Source: Candidatus Aminicenantota bacterium
Lineage (GTDB): Bacteria; Acidobacteriota; Aminicenantia; Aminicenantales; Saccharicenantaceae
Length of the DNA: 9,019 nt
NCBI GenBank assembly: GCA_026393955.1
Contig: JAPKZE010000265.1
Span: forward strand, 1 to 9,019
Reading direction: 5' to 3'
The notes under the pieces were generated by a model, which was given only the letters and a program-made list of their open reading frames with translations, was not told where the DNA came from and ran no database searches. Below are positions 1 through 6,886 of the stretch, piece after piece. Both the position numbers and the translations under genes were made by a program. The stretch's first letter is position 1; each line of letters starts with the position of its first letter.

Positions 1-236
1 TGACCCAAGCAGGCGTAGCTCAAAAGCTGACCGACCTCTGGGGAAAGTCCGTCAAGGACCCTAAGGTGGCGGTCGTCGTCCAGGAGGGACCGACCGTCGC
101 CAAGACCGAAGTGACCACCTTGATCGAGAGCACTCTCAACATCAAATCGGGCGACCGCACGGTCGTCGGCGTCTCCAAGCTCGACGGCGGCGACAAGGGT
201 CTCATCCTCATCATCTCGGCCAAGATCGTCGACTAG
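1..236 (+). CDS. Hypothetical protein, 5' end at or beyond window edge
   Basis: An open frame (codons starting at base 3) runs to a TAG at 234-236 and gives about 77 visible residues, beginning TQAGVAQKLTDLWGKSV and ending LILIISAKIVD. Bases 1-2 are TG, so the codon just across the edge is NTG. The gene could therefore start one base before the window (M-TQAG...) or be the tail of a longer protein. The visible part has an amphipathic N-terminal helix, then alternating hydrophobic strands (VAVVVQEG; RTVVGVSKLDGG; GLILIISAKIVD), which suggests a small alpha/beta domain. No signal peptide, membrane segment or catalytic motif is visible, and I do not recognise the family. A strong terminator begins 10 bases after the stop, so this is the last gene of its transcription unit and is separate from the cytochrome operon downstream. 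Confidence 0.6.
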   Translation, partial: TQAGVAQKLTDLWGKSVKDPKVAVVVQEGPTVAKTEVTTLIESTLNIKSGDRTVVGVSKLDGGDKGLILIISAKIVD

Positions 237-246
237 CAACAAAACA

Positions 247-284
247 GGGGACACGTACCTTGGGTACGTGTCCCCCTTTTTTTT
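247..284 (+). terminator. Strong intrinsic terminator (13-bp perfect stem, 8 T)
   Basis: The arms GGGGACACGTACC (247-259) and GGTACGTGTCCCC (263-275) are exact reverse complements around a 3-base TTG loop. They are followed by C276 and eight T residues at 277-284. It lies 10 bases after the upstream TAG stop, ideal for Rho-independent termination of that gene. Such a long perfect stem is more than termination needs, so the same sequence could be a dispersed palindromic (REP-like) element reused as a terminator. Confidence 0.92.
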
Positions 285-306
285 GACCTCCGTTTTCCGG
301 TAAAAT
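278..306 (+). promoter_or_regulatory. Possible promoter of the cytochrome operon
   Basis: TAAAAT at 301-306 matches five of six bases of a sigma-70 -10 box and lies 33 bases before the chosen GTG start at 340. At the usual 17-base distance the -35 position (278-283) falls in the terminator's T tract (TTTTTT), a poor match. The better hexamer TTGACC (283-288) is only 12 bases from the -10 box, too close for standard spacing. The promoter is therefore plausible but weak or activator-dependent. It must lie between the terminator and 340, because transcription from upstream is blocked. Confidence 0.3.
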
Positions 307-339
307 GAGGGCACGATGCCCCGTCCGGAGGAGGTCCCC

Positions 340-1701
340 GTGAAGCGATCCGCGCTGTCCATCGTTCTCGTCTGCGCCGTCGTCTTGTTCCTGGGCCTGG
401 CCGTGGCCCAGGCGCCCAAGGCCGGCGAGTCCGCGCTCGGCACGCGCAAGTACGACGACTACAAGACGCCCCAGTTCTGCGGCACGGCCTGTCACACCGA
501 CATCTACCGGCAGTGGCAGCAGGCCATGATGTCCCAAGCCTACACGCACCACTGGGACGAGATCGAGTATTTCAAGCTGGCCGTGCCCCACGCGGAGAAA
601 GACAGCGTCGTGGCCGGGGTCAAGGCCGGCTGCAACGGCTGCCACGCCCCCATCGCCTTCCTGGCCGGGGACGTCCCGCCGCCCCATCCCGACAAGGGCA
701 GCCGGGCCAACGAGTCCGTCTCCTGCGAGGTCTGCCACACCGCCACCGGCTTCCAGGGCGACACGCCCCACAACTTCAACTTCGTCTCATCGCCGGGCCA
801 GACCAAGTACGGCCCCCGCGAAGGCAAGAACTCGCCGGAGCACAGCCTGTCCAAGTCCGATTTCCTCGGCAGCGCGGATTTCTGCGGCACCTGCCACAAC
901 GAGATGAGCCCCTACGGGGTCTGGGTCAAGTCGACCCACCTCGAGTGGAAAGAGGGCCCGTACGCCAAGCAGGGCGTCAAGTGCCACGACTGTCACATGA
1001 CCTACGCTCCGGGCAAGACGGCGGCCATGGGCAACACCTATCCCGACGCCCGCCAGCACCTCTTCCACGGCGCCCACGACCCGGGCAAGGTCCGGGGCAC
1101 GATCGAGCTGCGCATCCATCCCGACGTCGTCGAGGCCGTGCCCGGCGACCCGGTCCGGTTCACCGTCGCCCTCTTCAACCAGAAGACGGGCCACAAGTTC
1201 CCCTCCGGTTCCGTCGAGGACCGCATCGTCTGGATGCACGTCGAGGCCGTCGACGCCAAGGGCACGGTCTACCACCTGCCCGTCGACAAGAAGGGCTTCG
1301 CCGGCGAGGAGTACACCATCGGCGCCGACGCGCTGGCCTATCAGGACATGGGCATCGCCCTGAACGACCCCGCCTTCAAGGGCATCCAACGCGACGGCAT
1401 CCCCATCGGGGACCGCATCTTCCGCATGGCCTATTTCGACCCGCAGGGCCGGATGACCCTCCAGCAGTGGAACACGAAATCGCTCGGTACCGACTACCGG
1501 ATCGGGCCCCGGGAGACCAAGCTCGAGACCTGCACGTTCCGCCTCCCGGACGGGGTGGCCCTCGGCGAGCTTAAGGTCACGGCCGTCCTCAACTACCAGA
1601 AGCTGGTCAAACCGGCGGCCGATTTCCTGGGCGTCCCGGCGGACGAATCGGAGATCATCGAGGTCAACAGGCACTCGACGACGGTCAAGATCGTCGACTG
1701 A
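340..1701 (+). CDS. Secreted pentaheme c-type cytochrome (cytochrome c554-like)
   Basis: A 453-residue periplasmic multiheme electron carrier. I chose GTG 340 over the in-frame ATG at 316 because GGAGGAGG (327-334) sits five bases before it and because the protein then opens with a clean signal peptide: KR, a hydrophobic core, and cleavage near AVAQA (about residue 25). Covalent heme sites are C47-C51-H52 (CGTACH, an unusual CX3CH), CNGCH at 98-102, CEVCH at 129-133, CGTCH at 182-186 and CHDCH at 215-219. All five fall in the N-terminal half. The rest (about 240-453) lacks heme motifs, looks beta-rich, and contains TGHKFPSG at 283-290, a motif I associate with C554/HAO-like multiheme proteins. 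Extra histidines (THHW, QHLFHGAH) may be distal heme ligands. The next gene, 26 bases on, encodes a cytochrome-porin fusion, so this protein probably exchanges electrons with it. Donor, acceptor and any enzymatic activity cannot be read from the sequence. Confidence 0.93.
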   Translation: MKRSALSIVLVCAVVLFLGLAVAQAPKAGESALGTRKYDDYKTPQFCGTACHTDIYRQWQQAMMSQAYTHHWDEIEYFKLAVPHAEKDSVVAGVKAGCNGCHAPIAFLAGDVPPPHPDKGSRANESVSCEVCHTATGFQGDTPHNFNFVSSPGQTKYGPREGKNSPEHSLSKSDFLGSADFCGTCHNEMSPYGVWVKSTHLEWKEGPYAKQGVKCHDCHMTYAPGKTAAMGNTYPDARQHLFHGAHDPGKVRGTIELRIHPDVVEAVPGDPVRFTVALFNQKTGHKFPSGSVEDRIVWMHVEAVDAKGTVYHLPVDKKGFAGEEYTIGADALAYQDMGIALNDPAFKGIQRDGIPIGDRIFRMAYFDPQGRMTLQQWNTKSLGTDYRIGPRETKLETCTFRLPDGVALGELKVTAVLNYQKLVKPAADFLGVPADESEIIEVNRHSTTVKIVD

Positions 1702-1727
1702 CGGGACCGGAGAAAGGAGAGCCGATC

Positions 1728-2903
1728 ATGAAACGCGTCCTGCGCGCCGTTCTCGCCGCCACCCTGCTCGCCGCGGTCACCGCCGGCAGCCTCCAGGCCA
1801 TGCCGGCCTTCGCCCGCAAGTACAACATGAGCTGCAAGACCTGCCACGCGCCCTTCCCCAAGCTCAAGCCCTACGGAGACGAGTTCGCCGGGAACGGCTT
1901 CGTCATCAAGGACAAGCCGACACCCCGCTACAACATCGACACGGGAGATCCTCTCCTCTCCCTGCTCCGCGATGTCCCGATCGCCTTCCGGCTCGAGGGC
2001 TATCTCAACTACAACAACGAGGACAGCCGGACGGTCGATTTCGCCGCGCCCCATCTCCTCAAGATCATCTCGGGCGGCGAGCTGTTCAAGAACGTCGCTT
2101 ACTATTTCTATTTCTTCTTCAGCGAGAAGGGGGAGATCGCCGGGATCGAGGACGCCTTCGTCATGTTCAACGATCTTTTCCACAGCGACCTCGACCTCTA
2201 CGTCGGGCAGTTCCAGGTGGCCGACCCGCTGTTCAAGCGGGAGATCCGCCTGCCCTACGAGGACTATGTCATCTACGGCGCGAAGCCGGGGGCGTCGACG
2301 GTCGATCTGACCTACGACCGCGGCCTCATGCTGACCTACGGCTTCGGGACCGGGACGGACGTGACCCTGGAGGTCGTCAACGGCAACGGCATCGGCGAGG
2401 GCAACATCTTCAACAACTTCGACCAGGACAAATACAAGAACCTCATGCTCCGCGTCTCACAGGATGTCGTCCCGGCGCTGCGGGTCGGGGCCTTCGGCTA
2501 CACGGGCAAGGAGCAGCCGGAGGAGATCGTCAACTCCGTTTGGATGGCCGGCGGCGACGCGACCGTGAACTTCGCGCCCTTCGAGCTCAACCTCCAGTAC
2601 CTCGAGCGCCGCGACACCAACCCCTTCTTCGCCACCATCCTGCCCCTCGAGAAGGTCGCGACCCGGGGCGGCTTCGCCGAGCTCATCTACAGGCCCAAGG
2701 GGGACGACGGGCGCTGGTACGGCGCCGGCCTCTTCAACTGGGTGGATTCCGACCAGGTCGAGCTGCGCTACACGGCGGCCACGGCCCACACCGGCTATCT
2801 CCTGCGCCGGAACCTGCGGCTGATCGTGGAGGCGACCTACGTCTTCGAGGGGCTCGCCGCGGACTACCTCCGGCTGGGCACCGGACTCGTCCTGGGGTTC
2901 TAA
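1728..2903 (+). CDS. Monoheme cytochrome-beta-barrel fusion, Cyc2-like outer-membrane protein
   Basis: A 391-residue protein with AAAGGAG (1713-1719) eight bases before its ATG. Residues 1-24 are a signal peptide ending SLQA. The mature N-terminus reads MPAFARKYNMSCKTCH, with one heme site C36-C39-H40, followed by FPKLKPYGDEFAGNGF. From about residue 83 to the end the chain shows alternating aromatic/polar strands with glycine- and aspartate-rich turns, and it finishes LRLGTGLVLGF. The terminal Phe is the classic signal for BAM insertion into the outer membrane. A small N-terminal CXXCH domain fused to a porin-sized barrel is the architecture of Cyc2, the outer-membrane Fe(II)-oxidising cytochrome of Acidithiobacillus and Zetaproteobacteria, and the FAR-x-CxxCH-x-FPxL-x-G opening is also reminiscent. 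Cyc2-like barrel fusions of unknown substrate also exist, so iron oxidation is not established. It is the second gene of a two-gene operon. Its stop (TAA 2901-2903) overlaps the stop of the convergent gene. Confidence 0.85.
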   Translation: MKRVLRAVLAATLLAAVTAGSLQAMPAFARKYNMSCKTCHAPFPKLKPYGDEFAGNGFVIKDKPTPRYNIDTGDPLLSLLRDVPIAFRLEGYLNYNNEDSRTVDFAAPHLLKIISGGELFKNVAYYFYFFFSEKGEIAGIEDAFVMFNDLFHSDLDLYVGQFQVADPLFKREIRLPYEDYVIYGAKPGASTVDLTYDRGLMLTYGFGTGTDVTLEVVNGNGIGEGNIFNNFDQDKYKNLMLRVSQDVVPALRVGAFGYTGKEQPEEIVNSVWMAGGDATVNFAPFELNLQYLERRDTNPFFATILPLEKVATRGGFAELIYRPKGDDGRWYGAGLFNWVDSDQVELRYTAATAHTGYLLRRNLRLIVEATYVFEGLAADYLRLGTGLVLGF

Positions 2904-5161
2904 GCGCTCTTCTCGAGGGTCTCGAGCCGGGCGGCGACGTTCCGGAAGCCCGGATTCCAGTCGCGGATCTCCCGGAAGAGCGCGAGGGACCGGTCCCTGT
3001 CGTCGGCGGCCTCGGCGATCTCCGCGAGCTCGTAGACGAGCGCGTAGTACTGCTCGGTGCCGGCCTTGGCTTCGGCCATGGCGGTCTTCAGCCATTTCGC
3101 CGCCTCGTCGAAATCCCGCTTCTGCCGGTAGCACTGGCTGAGGAGGCTGTAGCTGGCGAGGGCCAGCGTCCCGTCCTTGGCCGCCTCGGTCAACTCCTCG
3201 ACGGCCTCGGCGAAGAGGCCCTGACCCATGAAGGCCAGACCGAGCTGGTAGTGGACATCGGCGTCGGCGACCGGGCCCCGGGTCTTCAGGTCCTTCCGGA
3301 ATTCGGAAACGATCGCCGTGAGCTCCCGTTCGAGAGGGAAGATATCCCCCTGGAGCTGGCGGGACCGGGCCGCGGCGAGCCAGCGGAGCTCCCCGGCGGC
3401 CGCCTCGCGAAGGTCGTGATACCTCCGCTCCCCGGTCTCGGCGCTGATGAAGGGGATGATGTCCGTCTCGGCGAAGATGTCGGCCGTGCTGACCTTCTCG
3501 CCCTCGAGGACCTCGGCCCTGAATAGGCCGGCCGGCTTCCGCTTCTCCTCGACCTTTCGGGGCGCGACGGGCGGCTCGGCCGGCCGCGGCTCCGCTTCCC
3601 GGACGGCCGGGGGGGCCGGCGGCTCGGTCTTCCGGGCCGCGGGCTGGGGCGTCTCTTCCCTCAGGATCTCCGATTTCTTCTCCTCCGTTTTCCTCCCGCC
3701 CGCGCGTTCCTTGTACTGGGCCTCGAGCACGGTGGTCTTCTCGACGCGCCGCCGGATCTCGTCCTCGTCGATGTGGGTCCGGACCTCGTCGATGACGGCG
3801 ATCTTCCGGAGGATCTGCGGATCCTCGGGATAGCGGAAGCGGAGGTTCTCGAGGAGCCGGCGGGCGATCCGGACGAGCCCCTGCTGCAGGTAGAGGTCGG
3901 CCTGGCCCATGGCCTCGCGGATCGCCTCGCGGTCCTTCTCCGACAGCTCCGGGGTCTCCTCCTTGACCTCCTCGATGGGCAGCCTGAGATCGGTCCGGAG
4001 GGAGCGGGCTTCGCGGGCCAGCTCCGCGTCGTCGGGGCGGAGCTCGAGGAGCTCGGCGTAGATGCCGACCATCCGTTCCCGGTCCCCGAGCCGGCGCAGC
4101 TCGTCGAGGATGGCCCGGTCCACGACCTCGAGCTTCTTGACCTCCTTGTTCGACCTGTAGATCAGGGCCAGCTTTTCGAGGGCGGGCAGATGGGGCTTCT
4201 GGCTCTCCAGGATGAGGCCGAGCAGCCCGATGGCCTTTTCCTCTCGGTGCTTCTTGACCAGATTGTTGATGAGGGGCTCGAACAGCTCGTAGGCCTGATC
4301 GAGCTTGTCCTTGAGGATCTGGATCCGTCCCAGCTTGATCCGGGCGTTGACGTTGAGCGGATGGCCGGTGACGATGCGGGTGAAGATCTCTTCTGCCTGC
4401 TTGGTGTCGCCGGCCTCGAAGTGGAGGTTGCCGAGGACGTTGAGGAACTGGATGTTGTCCGGGGCCGCGGCCAGCTCCTTCTCCAGCAGCTCGACGGCCC
4501 GCCCGGGCTGGCTTTGCTTCTTGTAGACGTCGACCAGGCCGACGATGCTGCGCGGGTGGCCCGGCCGTAGGGCCAGGGCCTCGGCGAGCACGGCCGCGGC
4601 GGCGTCGAACTGGCCCTTCTCGAGGTGGACCTCGGCGCTCTCGTTGAGCTGGTCCAAGGCGGCTTCGGCGTTGCCGGCTTGCCGGTGGAGGCGGGCCAGG
4701 GCCTGGCGCGCTTCATGGTCCTCGCGGTCGAGCTTGACGATCTTGTCGAAGATGGCGATGGCCTCGGCGGTCTTCCCGCCGCCGGCCAGCCGGCCCCCGA
4801 CCGACGCGTAGACGGTCTTGGCGTCGGCGACAAAGCCCTGCTGGGCGTAGAGGTCGCCGAGCTTGAGGGCCGTATCCGTGCTGTCGGGGCTGAGCTTGTG
4901 GATCTTCTTGCAGATGGCCAGGGCCTGGGAGAACAGACCCCGCTTCTCGTACTCCTCGGCGACTTTCTGGAAGGAGCGGATGGCCCGGTCGCTTTGCCCG
5001 CTGCGGATGTAGAGGTCGCCGATGATGTTGAGGGTGCCCACATCCTGGGGGTCGCCGAGCGCGAGCTTCTCGTATTCGGCGATGGCGTCGCGGACCCGGC
5101 CGGTCCGGACGAACTTCTCGGCCTGTTCGATGATCCTGACCCGGTCGCTGCGCGCGCTCAT
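2900..5161 (-). CDS. Large cytosolic tetratricopeptide-repeat (TPR) protein
   Basis: A 753-residue protein with no signal peptide or membrane segment. Residues ~10-390 are a run of TPR-type helical pairs (DAIAEYEKLALGDPQD, QALAICKKIHKLSPDS, EAIAIFDKIVKLDRED, RAVELLEKELAAAPDN, QAEEIFTRIVTGHPLN). A further helical repeat lies at ~410-460 (YLQQGLVRIARRLLENLRFRYPEDP). A Pro/Glu/Lys/Arg-rich, probably disordered linker spans ~485-545. A conserved-looking C-terminal TPR block (~632-745, VHYQLGLAFMGQGLFAEAVEEL onward) ends the chain. ATG 5161 has a modest GAGG ten bases upstream. The gene starts 12 bases after rnhB ends and is the last gene of the translation operon. TPR proteins are protein-interaction scaffolds, and the partner here is unknown. 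Similar two-block TPR proteins are common in Deltaproteobacteria and Acidobacteria, a family-level recollection rather than a search result. The stop (TAG, 2902-2900) overlaps the stop of the cytochrome-barrel gene. Confidence 0.9.
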   Translation of the reverse strand: MSARSDRVRIIEQAEKFVRTGRVRDAIAEYEKLALGDPQDVGTLNIIGDLYIRSGQSDRAIRSFQKVAEEYEKRGLFSQALAICKKIHKLSPDSTDTALKLGDLYAQQGFVADAKTVYASVGGRLAGGGKTAEAIAIFDKIVKLDREDHEARQALARLHRQAGNAEAALDQLNESAEVHLEKGQFDAAAAVLAEALALRPGHPRSIVGLVDVYKKQSQPGRAVELLEKELAAAPDNIQFLNVLGNLHFEAGDTKQAEEIFTRIVTGHPLNVNARIKLGRIQILKDKLDQAYELFEPLINNLVKKHREEKAIGLLGLILESQKPHLPALEKLALIYRSNKEVKKLEVVDRAILDELRRLGDRERMVGIYAELLELRPDDAELAREARSLRTDLRLPIEEVKEETPELSEKDREAIREAMGQADLYLQQGLVRIARRLLENLRFRYPEDPQILRKIAVIDEVRTHIDEDEIRRRVEKTTVLEAQYKERAGGRKTEEKKSEILREETPQPAARKTEPPAPPAVREAEPRPAEPPVAPRKVEEKRKPAGLFRAEVLEGEKVSTADIFAETDIIPFISAETGERRYHDLREAAAGELRWLAAARSRQLQGDIFPLERELTAIVSEFRKDLKTRGPVADADVHYQLGLAFMGQGLFAEAVEELTEAAKDGTLALASYSLLSQCYRQKRDFDEAAKWLKTAMAEAKAGTEQYYALVYELAEIAEAADDRDRSLALFREIRDWNPGFRNVAARLETLEKSA

Positions 5162-5173
5162 GACGTCCCGTCC

Positions 5174-5785
5174 TCAGCCGAGCTTGAAGGAGGTCCGGTG
5201 CAGGCCCGTCGGCCCCTTCTCTCTCAACGCCCGGAGGTGCTCCTCGGTCCCGTAGCCCTTGTTCCGGGCCAGCCCGTAGCCTTCGTAAAGGGCGTCGAAG
5301 GTCGTCATGAGCCCGTCCCGGAAGACCTTGGCCACGATGGAAGCCGCGGCGATCGACCGGCTCGTCCGGTCCCCCCGCGGAATGCCCATCTGGCGGTACT
5401 TTACATCTTTTATCTGGAACCCGTCAACCAGGAGGACGTCGGGGGGATCGGGCAGGCTCTCGACGGCCCGGACCATGGCCAGCTGGGCGGCCCAGTGGAT
5501 GTTCAGGGCATCGATCTCTGTGGCCGAGGCCAGTCCCACGCCCACCGCCGCGGCCTCGCGGAGAAGCGCGGCCGCCAACTCGGCCCGGCGGGCCGGCGCG
5601 ACGAGCTTGGAATCGTCGACGTCTCCGACCCAGGCGGGCGGACGGCGCAGGAGCCACTCGGCGGGCAGGATGACCGCGGCCGCCACGACGGGTCCGAACA
5701 GGGACCCCCGGCCGACCTCGTCGATCCCGGCGATGCGCCGCGCGCCGCCCCGGGCGAGCTCTTTCTCGAGCCTGAGGCTGGCCAC
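5174..5785 (-). CDS. rnhB: Ribonuclease HII
   Basis: A 203-residue enzyme that cleaves the RNA strand of RNA-DNA hybrids and nicks at ribonucleotides misincorporated in DNA. The family signatures are all present: IAGIDEVGRG with catalytic D22 and E23, DDSKLV at 57-62, LLVDG with D121, GDRTSRSIAAASIVAKVFRD with D157 as the fourth acidic residue, and KGYGTEEH near 176-183. Length is normal. The start used is GTG at 5785. It has no clear ribosome binding site, and the frame stays open upstream into the end of rplS, so the true start could be slightly earlier. It follows rplS by 22 bases, as in many genomes, although the lepB gene often found between them is absent. Confidence 0.96.
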   Translation of the reverse strand: MASLRLEKELARGGARRIAGIDEVGRGSLFGPVVAAAVILPAEWLLRRPPAWVGDVDDSKLVAPARRAELAAALLREAAAVGVGLASATEIDALNIHWAAQLAMVRAVESLPDPPDVLLVDGFQIKDVKYRQMGIPRGDRTSRSIAAASIVAKVFRDGLMTTFDALYEGYGLARNKGYGTEEHLRALREKGPTGLHRTSFKLG

Positions 5786-5807
5786 TTCTTGAAGGTCCAG
5801 GCTGGGA

Positions 5808-6152
5808 TCAGCCCTGGTCTTCTTTAAGCCGGGCCTTCTTGCCCTTGAGGTCGCGCAGGTAGTAGAGCTTGGCCCGCCGGACGCTGGCCTTGCGGACGAC
5901 CTCGATCGTCTTGATCATCTTGGAGTGGAGGGGAAAGACCCGCTCGACCCCGATGCCGAAGGAGACCTTGCGGACGGTGAACGTGGCCTTCACGCTGCCG
6001 CCGCGCTTGGCGATGACGTCGCCGCGGAAGATCTGGACGCGTTCCTTGTCGCCTTCCCGGATGATGACGTGGACCTTGATGGTATCGCCGACGTTGAAGG
6101 GCACGAGGTCCTTCTTGAGCTGTTTATCCTCGATCGCGTTGATGACGTTCAT
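5808..6152 (-). CDS. rplS: 50S ribosomal protein L19 (bL19)
   Basis: A 114-residue ribosomal protein at the 30S-50S interface. Diagnostic blocks are [53 protein letters not shown] and [21 protein letters not shown], with full family length. ATG 6152 overlaps the trmD stop as ATGA, a four-base coupling junction. An AAAGGA Shine-Dalgarno sequence lies inside the 3' end of trmD, about seven bases upstream. Translation is therefore probably coupled to trmD. Confidence 0.98.
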   Translation of the reverse strand: MNVINAIEDKQLKKDLVPFNVGDTIKVHVIIREGDKERVQIFRGDVIAKRGGSVKATFTVRKVSFGIGVERVFPLHSKMIKTIEVVRKASVRRAKLYYLRDLKGKKARLKEDQG

Positions 6153-6886
6153 TCGTTGTTCCTTTCGTTCGGGATTTCCTCCAGAAGATCCCGGTCTTCC
6201 GGGGACAGGGTATCGGCCCCGACAAGGTCCGGCCTCCGCCGGGCCGTTTTTTCCAAAGCTTTCTTCCGCCGCCAGCGCTCGATCTTCTTGTGGTCGCCCG
6301 AGAAGAGCACGGCGGGGACCTTCAGGCCGCGGAACTCGCGCGGCCGCGTGTACTGGGGATAGTCCAGGATCCCGCCGCTGAAGGAATCGTTGCGGACCGA
6401 GCCCTCATTGCCGACGACCCCGGGCACGAAGCGCGCCACTGCGTCCACGACCACAGCCGCGGCCAGCTCCCCGCCCGACAGGACATAGTCCCCGATCGAG
6501 ATCTCGCCGTCGGCGAGGTGCTCGGCAACGCGCTCGTCCACGCCCTCGTAGCGCCCGCAGATCAGGACGACCTGCTGTTCGGCGGCGAGCTCGCGGGCCA
6601 GCCCGGCGTCGAGGGTCCGGCCCTGGGGCGAGAGCAGGTAGACCTTGCTCCCCCCGTCCTGGCGGACGGCCTCGACGGCGCGAAAGACGGGCTCGGGCTT
6701 CAAAACCATTCCTTCCAGGCCCCCGAAGGGTCGATCGTCCACCTGGCGGTGCTTGTCCGTGGTGAAATTCCGCAAATCGTGCACCACGATCCGGACGACC
6801 TCCCGGTCCAAGGCCTTCTTGACGACCCCCCCCGAGAAGACGCCCTCGAACATCTCAGGGAAGATCGTGATTATATCAAATCTCAT
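6149..6886 (-). CDS. trmD: tRNA (guanine-N1)-methyltransferase (m1G37)
   Basis: A 245-residue SPOUT (trefoil-knot) methyltransferase that makes m1G37 in tRNAs reading CNN codons and so prevents +1 frameshifting. Visible motifs are [13 protein letters not shown] at the N-terminus, [17 protein letters not shown] (50-66), the S-adenosylmethionine-binding knot elements LLSPQGR (84-90), [12 protein letters not shown] (109-120) and [14 protein letters not shown] (130-143), then [18 protein letters not shown] with D167 in the position of the catalytic Asp. The first loop reads GGLEGM where most TrmD proteins have GGGxGM. The ATG lies inside the last 11 bases of rimM and lacks an obvious ribosome binding site, pointing to translational coupling. 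Confidence 0.98.
   Translation of the reverse strand: MRFDIITIFPEMFEGVFSGGVVKKALDREVVRIVVHDLRNFTTDKHRQVDDRPFGGLEGMVLKPEPVFRAVEAVRQDGGSKVYLLSPQGRTLDAGLARELAAEQQVVLICGRYEGVDERVAEHLADGEISIGDYVLSGGELAAAVVVDAVARFVPGVVGNEGSVRNDSFSGGILDYPQYTRPREFRGLKVPAVLFSGDHKKIERWRRKKALEKTARRRPDLVGADTLSPEDRDLLEEIPNERNNE

Noticed and set aside
316..339. ATG 316 as the start of the pentaheme cytochrome
   Set aside because: The extra eight residues (MPRPEEVP) precede the basic n-region, and their codons are themselves the GGAGGAGG ribosome binding site for GTG 340.
513..1574. Second plus-strand frame of 353 codons inside the cytochrome gene
   Set aside because: Its low-complexity Arg/Pro/Gly translation is a frame-shifted reading of the heme protein, whose own frame carries five heme sites and a signal peptide.
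2540..3526. Long plus-strand open frame (328 codons) across the end of the barrel gene and the TPR gene
   Set aside because: It overlaps two well-supported genes in other frames and its Arg/Pro/Gly-rich translation has the look of GC-rich shadow sequence, with no ribosome binding site or family motif.
4625..5827. Plus-strand open frame of 400 codons opposite the TPR gene and rnhB
   Set aside because: It is antisense to clear TPR repeats and to RNase HII motifs, and its Leu/Gly/Asp-rich composition is that of a reverse-complement reading.
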